A stretch of DNA of 8,319 nucleotides from Bacillus_I endophytica_A (lineage in GTDB: Bacteria > Bacillota > Bacilli > Bacillales > Bacillaceae_H): NCBI RefSeq assembly GCF_026790145.1, contig NZ_JALAMS010000033.1, positions 1 to 8,319 on the forward strand. The letters are read 5' to 3'. The translations under genes were made by a program, and so were the position numbers. This document shows positions 1 to 4,929 of the stretch, piece after piece; the first letter of the stretch is position 1; each line of letters begins with the position of its first letter. The notes beneath the pieces were generated by a model, which saw nothing but the letters and a program-made list of their open reading frames with translations, ran no database searches and was not told the DNA's origin.

Positions 1-28
1 ACTTGACAGGGGTATATTCACCTTTAAC

Positions 29-310
29 TCACTGTCTTTTTATAATCTCTTCATAAAGTGATGGAGAGATTATACGCTTAATTTCTTCATCATTCACTTG
101 GTAATAACACCAAGTTCCTCTCTCACAGCGCAGAATAAATCCAGCATCAAAAAGTTGCTTTAAATGATAAGAAAGTTTGGACTGGGAAATGTGAAACGTT
201 CTTTGTAGATCAGAGACGCACAATTCTTTATGATGATAAATTTCTTTTATAATTTCCAATCTCATTTTATAACCAAGAGTACGAAGTTTACTCTCATAGT
301 ATGTAAGCAT
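29..310 (-). CDS. ArsR/SmtB-family winged-helix metalloregulator
   Basis: This 93-aa protein has the compact ArsR/SmtB fold: helix-turn-helix at about residues 30-53, with recognition helix SQSKLSYHLKQL (42-53), then a beta wing (about 58-73, RCERGTWCYYQVN). Family members are dimeric repressors that leave DNA when a metal or metalloid binds. The classic arsenic box ELCVCDL reads ELCVSDL here (29-35), so only Cys31 of that pair remains; Cys62 and Cys68 in the wing are the other thiols. It is the third gene of the leftward arm. Its ATG is 2 nt beyond the ATP-grasp stop and its GGAG ribosome site lies inside that gene, which points to translational coupling. It probably autoregulates the arm through the repeats at 1875-1911. 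The 28 bases beyond its stop contain AAAGGTG, possibly a ribosome site for a following gene, but no gene can be called. The family call is secure; the inducer is unknown. Confidence 0.93.
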   Translation of the reverse strand: MLTYYESKLRTLGYKMRLEIIKEIYHHKELCVSDLQRTFHISQSKLSYHLKQLFDAGFILRCERGTWCYYQVNDEEIKRIISPSLYEEIIKRQ

Positions 311-312
311 TT

Positions 313-1536
313 TTAAGTCTCCAAAGGTTGTTGAATGGTTACATCTAAAGATTTTTGTAAAGAATTTGCGGTCTCAAATGAAGAAGTTTCTGTATTCCCA
401 TAGACAATAAAATATCCTAAACGATTAAAATTACTTTCTGTTTTTGGAACTACATCACCCTTTTGAATATACCATTTCTTCTTTTTAATATAAGGTGAGT
501 GAAAGTTCTCATCAAATAAGGCTTTACCAGCCTTATTAGCAAGAAGAAAGCGAATGGACGCAGAAGAAGCACTGGATGAAGATAGTAAGAGATCATCTAT
601 TCCTTTACCTAAGGTAACGTAGAAAGCTAATGTTTTAAGATCAATGCCATTAACGGCTTTAACGAGTTCTGGTATTTCATCTCCACCAGGTCTAGCATTA
701 ATCTCAACGATTTTTGGTCCTTTTTCTGTTAGCTTAACTTCAGTATGAGTAACACAAAAATCCACACCAATCACCTTTAAGCTTTCTATGACTAACTTTT
801 CAATATCTTTTTCCTGATGAGGGCTTAATTGAGCTGGAAAATCATGCCCTACTTCAATTGAAAGAGGATAAGGAGTTACCACTTTTCTCGTAATTCCTAT
901 AATGGTAGTGCGACCATGGACTGTAACAGATTCCACACTAAATTCCGGTCCCTCTAAGAATTCTTCAATAAGGACCTCTGAATCAATGGTTTGACCTACA
1001 ATATTTTCTGCACCCTGCAAAATATTTTGAACAGCTGTTGATACTTCTTGAAGGTTTTTACATAAATAAACATTTTTACTACCTGAGTCATTAGAAGGTT
1101 TGACGATAAGAGGGAAATCACTGTCCTGAACTTTAGATGCCACATCATCCTGAGAAGTAACAAGATGATACTGGACTGGTCCCACGCCAGCTTCATTTAA
1201 TCGTTTTCGAGCTAATTTTTTGTTCCTACAAGCGTTGGCTGCTTCATAAGGTAACATGTAATCTAACTGTAGGACTTCACTTATTTTAGATGTTAATGGA
1301 ATACGATATTCATTCATAGTAAATACAGAGGCAATATCATGGTTATTAGCTAATTCTAAACACTTTTCCAATACTAAGGTTTCATTATTCAAGTCTATTT
1401 CGACAGGTATATCCACTTCAAAAACTTCATCGAATGCAATTTCTTTTCTCAATAAAATAGTTCTATAACCAAGTTCTTGAACAAGTTTTACTTCGTTATC
1501 CCTTGGGCTAACTAAAATAATAAATGGATTGTTCAT
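313..1536 (-). CDS. ATP-grasp carboxylate-amine ligase family protein
   Basis: This 407-aa protein belongs to the ATP-grasp enzymes, which activate a carboxylate as acyl-phosphate with ATP and join it to an amine or similar nucleophile. An N-terminal pre-ATP-grasp domain spans about 1-105. The ATP-binding core follows, with lysine and glycine loop LIVKPSNDSGSKNV (143-156), hinge EEFLEGPEFSVES (191-203), and the metal-binding strand and loop EINARPGGDEI (278-288), where Glu278 and Asn280 are the expected Mg ligands. A C-terminal lid domain extends to 407. All key residues look present. It resembles bacterial L-amino-acid ligases more than carboxylases, from memory of the motifs. I chose ATG 1536 because AAGGAGA lies 7 nt upstream and overlaps the stop of the preceding gene; an upstream in-frame TTG at 1560 lies inside that gene. 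It sits between the AhpD-like gene and arsR. The substrate is unknown; a Cys-containing peptide or amino acid is a guess from context. Confidence 0.9.
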   Translation of the reverse strand: MNNPFIILVSPRDNEVKLVQELGYRTILLRKEIAFDEVFEVDIPVEIDLNNETLVLEKCLELANNHDIASVFTMNEYRIPLTSKISEVLQLDYMLPYEAANACRNKKLARKRLNEAGVGPVQYHLVTSQDDVASKVQDSDFPLIVKPSNDSGSKNVYLCKNLQEVSTAVQNILQGAENIVGQTIDSEVLIEEFLEGPEFSVESVTVHGRTTIIGITRKVVTPYPLSIEVGHDFPAQLSPHQEKDIEKLVIESLKVIGVDFCVTHTEVKLTEKGPKIVEINARPGGDEIPELVKAVNGIDLKTLAFYVTLGKGIDDLLLSSSSASSASIRFLLANKAGKALFDENFHSPYIKKKKWYIQKGDVVPKTESNFNRLGYFIVYGNTETSSFETANSLQKSLDVTIQQPLET

Positions 1537-1547
1537 AGACTGTCTCC

Positions 1548-1847
1548 TTATTGGCAACAAGTAGATGTTGTAGTGTTAGAGCTTTCTGTCTTGATTTCAA
1601 CTGAATCCTTTAATCTTTGTGAATTTACAGCGATAGCAATAGCCGTTACTTGTCCGATTTCTTCTTTTGTAAACCCTAATTGTTTAGCTGTTAAGACAGC
1701 ATTTTTCAATATCTTTTGATCATTTAACAAAGTAGCTGAAGTTAGAATAGCTACAACTTTCTCCCTTTCTGGTAATGTTCCTCCTTCAATAGCTTCATTA
1801 AAAAATGTTTCAAAATGAGAATTTAATGTTTGATTTAAGGCTAACAT
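1548..1847 (-). CDS. AhpD/carboxymuconolactone decarboxylase-like protein without CxxC, with CC tail
   Basis: This 99-aa all-helical protein fits the AhpD/CMD helical core: LPEREKVVAILTSATLL (25-41), a helix and turn ending in AKQLGFTKEEIGQVTAIAIAV (54-74), and the typical G-[FL]-T-x-E-E-I step. AhpD-type enzymes use a CxxC at the start of the helix after the first core helix; that place here reads DQKI (43-46), with no cysteine. The only cysteines are Cys97-Cys98 at the end of a flexible Ser/Thr-rich tail finishing TSTCCQ. So it is unlikely to be a normal alkylhydroperoxidase and may instead bind or relay a thiophilic ion through the tail. The start is an ATG preceded by AAGGGGAGTG. It is the first gene of the leftward arm, 11 nt before the ATP-grasp gene, and is driven by the promoter at 1920-1948. 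The family call rests on pattern only and could be wrong in detail. Confidence 0.78.
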   Translation of the reverse strand: MLALNQTLNSHFETFFNEAIEGGTLPEREKVVAILTSATLLNDQKILKNAVLTAKQLGFTKEEIGQVTAIAIAVNSQRLKDSVEIKTESSNTTTSTCCQ

Positions 1848-1874
1848 ATTTATAACACTCCCCTTAACTTTATT

Positions 1875-1911
1875 AACATTTTCTATATATACTTTAAAAT
1901 GTTTATATATG
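1875..1911. promoter_or_regulatory. Putative ArsR-type operator: interleaved inverted repeats
   Basis: AACATTTT at 1875-1882 is an exact inverted copy of AAAATGTT at 1896-1903. An overlapping AT-rich pair, ATATATA around 1885-1891 and TATATAT around 1904-1910, makes an imperfect second dyad. The block lies just downstream of the leftward -10 element, over the expected transcription start and leader. That is a usual place for an autorepressor site, and ArsR is encoded in the same transcript. The binding protein is inferred. Confidence 0.5.
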
Positions 1912-1919
1912 TTACTTAG

Positions 1920-1948
1920 ATGATATAATCAATTTCTAGATGAGTCAA
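1920..1948 (-). promoter_or_regulatory. Sigma-A-type promoter of the leftward arm
   Basis: Read on the minus strand, TTGACT (1948-1943) is followed after exactly 17 bases by TATCAT (1925-1920). These match the -35 and -10 consensus at 5 of 6 and 5 of 6 positions. It lies 72 bases before the ATG of the AhpD-like gene and should drive that gene, the ATP-grasp gene and arsR. Confidence 0.7.
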
Positions 1949-1979
1949 CTAAAAATTCTGAAAAAAGAATAAAAAACCA

Positions 1980-2009
1980 TTGACAATAGAAATAGTTGTA
2001 TTTTACAAT
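1980..2009 (+). promoter_or_regulatory. Sigma-A-type promoter of the MarR gene
   Basis: A perfect -35 TTGACA (1980-1985) and a -10 TACAAT (2004-2009, 5 of 6) are separated by 18 bases, 38 bases before the marR ATG. The -10 box is also the right arm of the operator at 1991-2013, so repressor binding would block polymerase directly. Confidence 0.75.
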
Positions 2010-2013
2010 TGTT
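1991..2013. promoter_or_regulatory. MarR-type operator 1 (imperfect palindrome)
   Basis: The core TTGTA (1996-2000), TTT, TACAA (2004-2008) is a dyad. The flanks AATAG on the left and TTGTTT on the right extend it imperfectly. The same TTGTA-N3-TACAA core occurs in the site before the permease at 2517-2545. It overlaps the spacer and -10 of the marR promoter, so the encoded MarR protein most likely represses its own gene here. Confidence 0.68.
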
Positions 2014-2046
2014 TCAACAAGCAAATATAAAATGTGGTGATAAATA

Positions 2047-2499
2047 ATGAACAACGTAGACGTAGGGAAAGAATCTTATCAATTTCGTCAAATGCTTCAA
2101 ATTCTAATTAGGCGTTTTGGTCTTCTTGAAAAAGAAGGAGCTCAATGCTGTGGGGTTTCTTTAGTCCAAAGTCATATCTTATTTGAAGTACAACGTACCA
2201 AAAACCCATCTTTAAATGAATTATCGTCTTCTTTAGGGCTTGATAATAGTACATTAAGTCGTCATGTTCAGGGGCTTGTAGAACGAAATTTAGTAAATCG
2301 TATGCCATCTCCCACAGATCGACGGTATATTACCATTACGTTAACCCCTGAAGGAGAGCAATACGAAAATGAAATTGCAGGACAAATGAATGTATATATT
2401 CAAGAAATCCTTTCTAATGTTCCTCAGGAGAAACGTGGGCAAGTATTAGAAAGTATTGATTTAATTTTAGAGGCTATGCAAAACAGCAGTTGCTGTTAA
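2047..2499 (+). CDS. MarR-family regulator with CCGV motif and C-terminal CC
   Basis: This 150-aa protein has the MarR winged helix: LNELSSSLGLDNSTLSRHVQGL (56-77) forms the helix-turn-helix and RMPSPTDRRYITITLTPEG (85-103) the wing with its conserved DRR. Long helices on both sides (about 10-30 and 105-145) form the dimer interface. Cys34-Cys35 in GAQCCGVSLVQSH sit at the start of the helix after the dimer region. The protein ends in Cys149-Cys150 (NSSCC). The four cysteines in two adjacent pairs make a thiol-reactive or metalloid-binding sensor likely, as seen for other thiol-switch MarR proteins. The ATG follows a weak GTGGTGAT site. The gene is divergent from the leftward arm and upstream of the permease; both its own promoter and the permease leader carry the same palindrome core, so it likely controls both. 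The inducer is not shown by the sequence. Confidence 0.92.
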   Translation: MNNVDVGKESYQFRQMLQILIRRFGLLEKEGAQCCGVSLVQSHILFEVQRTKNPSLNELSSSLGLDNSTLSRHVQGLVERNLVNRMPSPTDRRYITITLTPEGEQYENEIAGQMNVYIQEILSNVPQEKRGQVLESIDLILEAMQNSSCC

Positions 2500-2516
2500 G
2501 CTCGCCTTTTTTAAAA

Positions 2517-2545
2517 ATCAATAGTTGTAATTTACAACTATTGAT
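2517..2545. promoter_or_regulatory. MarR-type operator 2: perfect 29-bp palindrome before the permease
   Basis: The left arm ATCAATAGTTGTAA (2517-2530) and right arm TTACAACTATTGAT (2532-2545) are exact inverted copies around a single central T. Its core TTGTA-N3-TACAA equals that of the marR promoter site. It lies 45 bases before the permease start. A separate permease promoter is expected here, but no convincing -35/-10 pair stands out. It is very probably the second binding site of the MarR protein encoded just upstream. Confidence 0.78.
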
Positions 2546-2590
2546 AATGTACATAGTTTTGAAATACATTTATCGAGGAGGCAGATGGTT

Positions 2591-3493
2591 ATGCCAGATG
2601 TTGTAACCAAAGTTCTGTTAGAATTTCTATCTTTAAGTAAGAACTTATTAATTTTATTTATTGGAATTTCCCTTTTTATTAACTTTATTCAAGCTTATGT
2701 TCCTTTTGAAAAGCTTGAAAAGTGGATGGGAAGTAAGAATCCCTTTCTCGGAAACTTGGCAGGGGCAGCCCTTGGGTTTATCACCCCTTTCTGCTCATGC
2801 TCAACCATTCCACTACTTGTTACTATGCTTAATCGTAACATTCCGTTTCAAACAACCATGACTTATTTATTTACTTCTCCCTTGCTAGATCCTTGGATAT
2901 TGGGGTTAATGGCTTACATCTATGGAGTAAAGGTGACAGTTATTTATACGGTTGCTACTTTTATTTTCTCTATGATTATTGGGTGGTATTTAGATAAAAA
3001 TAATTATAAAGAGCAGGTTAAGAAAGTTGTAGTTAAAGGTGTGCTCCCCGAGCAAGATAAAGCTCGAAAAAAAGATATTATTTTAAACTTAAAAGAATCT
3101 GTTAAGGAAATGGTAGATCTTATGCGCTCAGTCCTCGTTTATATATTAATTGGGGCTTTCATAGGAGCTATTATTAAAGAGGCCGTACCCACAAACTTTT
3201 TAACGTTTATTTCAGATCAGAATCAATGGTGGGTAATTCCGGTAGCAGCGATTATTGGTGTTCCTCTCTATATTCGCTTATCAACCATGATGCCAATTGC
3301 TCAAGCTTTACTTGTTAATGGTTTCCCAATTGCTCCAACTATGGCCCTGTTAATTGGGGGAGCAGGCGCAAGCCTACCTGAAATCATCATGTTAAAGAGT
3401 ATCTTCCGCAAGAAGTTAGTTGGAGCATTTGTTGTCTCTGTGTTTCTAATGGCCACTGTTTCAGGCTATTTATTCTTAATATTCGAATTTTAA
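2591..3493 (+). CDS. ArsP/DUF318-like permease (probable thiophilic ion or organoarsenical efflux)
   Basis: This 300-aa integral membrane protein belongs to the DUF318/ArsP permease family, some of whose members export trivalent organoarsenicals. About eight hydrophobic segments form two halves around a charged cytoplasmic loop (about 133-172, KNNYKEQVKKVVVK and on). The first half carries the signature TPFCSCSTIP (65-74) with Cys68 and Cys70, a probable substrate site. The matching step of the second half, GVPLYIRLSTMMPIAQALL (about 223-241), has no cysteine. A further conserved block is GGAGASLPEIIMLKS (256-270). I chose ATG 2591 because GAGGAGG ends 9 nt upstream; ATG 2585 in the same frame is only 3 nt from it. 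The gene is preceded by the MarR palindrome and followed 15 nt later by a 44-aa cysteine protein. The family is well supported; the exact substrate (As, Sb or another thiophile) is inferred from the neighbours. Confidence 0.9.
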   Translation: MPDVVTKVLLEFLSLSKNLLILFIGISLFINFIQAYVPFEKLEKWMGSKNPFLGNLAGAALGFITPFCSCSTIPLLVTMLNRNIPFQTTMTYLFTSPLLDPWILGLMAYIYGVKVTVIYTVATFIFSMIIGWYLDKNNYKEQVKKVVVKGVLPEQDKARKKDIILNLKESVKEMVDLMRSVLVYILIGAFIGAIIKEAVPTNFLTFISDQNQWWVIPVAAIIGVPLYIRLSTMMPIAQALLVNGFPIAPTMALLIGGAGASLPEIIMLKSIFRKKLVGAFVVSVFLMATVSGYLFLIFEF

Positions 3494-3508
3494 TGGAGGG
3501 TGATAATA

Positions 3509-3643
3509 ATGGGTTTACTATCAATTTTTAAAGGAAACAAAAAGGTAAAAGATTGTTGCCAAGTTGAGATTGTAGAAGTGAAGGAAGAAAAAAATAGCTG
3601 TTGTTCGAGTGAAAATAACGAAAGTGAAAAGAAAGCAGAATAA
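3509..3643 (+). CDS. 44-aa protein with two adjacent-cysteine pairs
   Basis: This short gene has a good ribosome site (GGAGGG, 8 nt before the ATG) and starts 15 nt after the permease stop, so it is almost surely cotranscribed with it. The N terminus MGLLSIFKG is hydrophobic then basic and might touch the membrane. The rest is highly charged. The cysteines come as two pairs, Cys16-Cys17 (DCCQVEIVEV) and Cys31-Cys32 (NSCCSS), 14 residues apart, which would suit binding of a soft ion or transfer to the CSC site of the permease. No known domain is recognised. Function is inferred from the cysteines and position only. Confidence 0.75.
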   Translation: MGLLSIFKGNKKVKDCCQVEIVEVKEEKNSCCSSENNESEKKAE

Positions 3644-3746
3644 GATAAGGTGAGATTTGGTCTTCTAAGTAAGTCTATTATAGGGTCCATCTCTTGATTG
3701 CTCAATTTTAATACGATAAAAATTAGATTAAAGGGAGTGATTGATA

Positions 3747-3926
3747 ATGAGATATGAATTGGAATTGGTACTTTTAGAGAAACAACGTTTAATTAATGAA
3801 ATATCTCTACACGAGGTAGATAACAATTCACTGGTAGAGGAAAGTATCTCTTCACTAATAAAGAGTGCTTTATTTAGAACATCTAATCATCAAACTAAAA
3901 ACCAATGTTGTGTTCCATGTTGCTAA
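3747..3926 (+). CDS. 59-aa protein ending in CCVPCC
   Basis: The first 45 residues are predicted helical and amphipathic (MRYELELVLLEKQRLINEIS, then SLVEESISSLIKSALF). A short polar linker leads to the terminal QCCVPCC with Cys54, 55, 58 and 59 and nothing after it. The ATG at 3747 lies 8 nt after AAGGGAG; a TTG at 3741 in frame is less likely. It follows the 44-aa gene by 103 bases with no clear terminator between, and a strong terminator follows at 3970. It is not a family I recognise. The arrangement looks like a helical carrier with a thiol claw, possibly a metalloid-binding peptide or a substrate of the ATP-grasp enzyme; both are guesses. Confidence 0.72.
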   Translation: MRYELELVLLEKQRLINEISLHEVDNNSLVEESISSLIKSALFRTSNHQTKNQCCVPCC

Positions 3927-3969
3927 GTACTTGATAAAGTCAAAAGACCGTTGAGGATTCTTTTCACCC

Positions 3970-4003
3970 AAAAAGTATCTGCTTAGGATAGCAGATACTT
4001 TTT
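3970..4003 (+). terminator. Rho-independent terminator after the CCVPCC gene
   Basis: A perfect 13-bp stem, AAAAAGTATCTGC (3970-3982) and GCAGATACTTTTT (3991-4003), closes an 8-base loop and ends in a T-run. The A-run on the left arm means it could also work leftward, but no leftward gene ends here. It probably ends the permease transcript. Confidence 0.85.
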
Positions 4004-4112
4004 GCTACGAATCCCGTTGATCACGCACATGAATTCTTTTTTACTAAAGAAGACACGGAGGTAGACACCATAAATACATACTGCCGTTAATAAACTAAGG
4101 GAGAGATTGTTT

Positions 4113-4310
4113 ATGAATAAGAATAATTACGAGTCTCGATTTATCAATAAGGAAGAAAAAGATAAATTAAACTTTGCTAATCATGAAGCGTGGAAATATG
4201 AATCTTTTTATCGGTATCAAATGCCTTTTACAATAAAATCTATTAAATCATTTTTTACAAGAATAAGATTTCAAAAATCTAAAAAATGTATATCTTGCTG
4301 CAATTGTTAG
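4113..4310 (+). CDS. 65-aa basic protein ending in CISCCNC
   Basis: A polar N terminus (MNKNNYESRFINKEEKDKLNF) is followed by an aromatic and basic middle (AWKYESFYRYQMPFTIKSIKSFFTRIRFQKSKK, about 26-58). The terminal KKCISCCNC then carries Cys59, 62, 63 and 65, the last residue being cysteine. The ATG at 4113 lies 6 nt after AAGGGAGAGA; an in-frame TTG at 4107 overlaps that spacing and is less likely. It stands alone between two terminators (3970-4003 and 4323-4359), so it probably has its own promoter in 4004-4112, which I cannot pin down. Its body does not resemble the 59-aa protein, yet the tail design is the same. Function unknown; metal or metalloid binding is the obvious guess. Confidence 0.72.
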   Translation: MNKNNYESRFINKEEKDKLNFANHEAWKYESFYRYQMPFTIKSIKSFFTRIRFQKSKKCISCCNC

Positions 4311-4322
4311 CCTATAGAACAA

Positions 4323-4359
4323 AAACCCCGATTTTCTCATTAGGAGTAAATTGGGGTTT
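4323..4359 (+). terminator. Rho-independent terminator after the CISCCNC gene
   Basis: AAACCCC (4323-4329) pairs with GGGGTTT (4353-4359), and after one mismatch ATTT (4331-4334) pairs with AAAT (4348-4351). It begins 12 bases after the stop codon. The A-rich left flank could give some leftward activity as well. The 90 bases from here to the next hairpin hold nothing recognisable. Confidence 0.75.
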
Positions 4360-4447
4360 AAAATAAGTATAATAATCCAGCCATAATAGAGTGGAACCTA
4401 TCTCCCCATACCTTTTTTCACTGCCATTCATCCCCATTCAAATAATA

Positions 4448-4491
4448 AAAAGAAAACCGATCTTTCTCTTATAAGAAAAACCGGTTCTTTT
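4448..4491 (-). terminator. Terminator of the sulP-usp operon
   Basis: Read leftward, AAAAGAA (4491-4485) pairs with TTCTTTT (4454-4448). CGG and CCG extend the stem after a small bulge, an imperfect inner stem follows, and a T-rich tail (TTTTCTTTTTATT) comes after. It lies 17 bases beyond the usp stop codon. Confidence 0.7.
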
Positions 4492-4507
4492 GTATCTTAA
4501 TCCTACT

Positions 4508-4915
4508 CTATTTAATAATCATTACAGGACAATGTACTCTTTTCGCCACTTTATGACTGACGCCTCCTAAGACCATTCCTTGAAGTGCATTTAAACCACG
4601 GCTCCCAATAATTATCATATCAAATGCATGTTTGTTGGCATACGATACAATAGTTGGGCCTGGTTCACCTCGTTCAATCGTTAACTTGTATGTTACATTT
4701 TCTTGTTTAAACAAGTTTTCGATTTCAGCTAAACCTTGCTGTCTCTTCTGTTTCAATTCGCTGTGCAAAACCTCTGTCTTCACCTTAGAAAGATCAAGGA
4801 CTGAAATAATCTCTACTTCAGCATCAGGAACTAACTTAGCTAACTGTATCGCATGTGCAGCAGCCCTTTTAGAGTGCTCTGACCCATCTGCGGCTAATAA
4901 AATGTTTTTATACAT
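4508..4915 (-). CDS. Universal stress protein (UspA family)
   Basis: This 135-aa cytoplasmic protein has the single Usp alpha/beta fold: MYKNILLAADGSEHSKRA at the N terminus with the adenine-site Asp10, and the nucleotide loop GSRGLNALQGMVLGGVSHKV (104-123) followed by CPVMIIK. Family consensus is G-2x-G-9x-G-[ST]; here Gly104, Gly107 and Gly117 fit but the last position is Gly118 and Ser follows at 120, so ATP binding is likely but slightly atypical. ATG 4915 is chosen because AGGGGG lies 7 nt upstream; an in-frame TTG at 4933 would overlap the sulP stop. It is 14 nt downstream of sulP and evidently cotranscribed. Usp proteins often pair with anion transporters and may tune them; that role is inferred here. 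Confidence 0.95.
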   Translation of the reverse strand: MYKNILLAADGSEHSKRAAAHAIQLAKLVPDAEVEIISVLDLSKVKTEVLHSELKQKRQQGLAEIENLFKQENVTYKLTIERGEPGPTIVSYANKHAFDMIIIGSRGLNALQGMVLGGVSHKVAKRVHCPVMIIK

Positions 4916-4929
4916 ACATTGTCCCCCTA

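Noticed and set aside
2482..2511. Hairpin AACAGC/GCTGTT followed by T6 at the end of marR
   Set aside because: The stem is only 6 bp, encodes the end of the protein and is separated from the T-run by about 9 bases, so I do not call a terminator.
3490..3705. 71-codon minus-strand frame over the 44-aa gene
   Set aside because: It is antisense to a small gene with a good ribosome site and cysteine pairs, and is rich in Ser, Phe and Leu as expected for a shadow.
4030..4065. 11-codon frame MNSFLLKKTRR before the 65-aa gene
   Set aside because: No ribosome site and no sign of attenuation structure; too short to support as a leader peptide.
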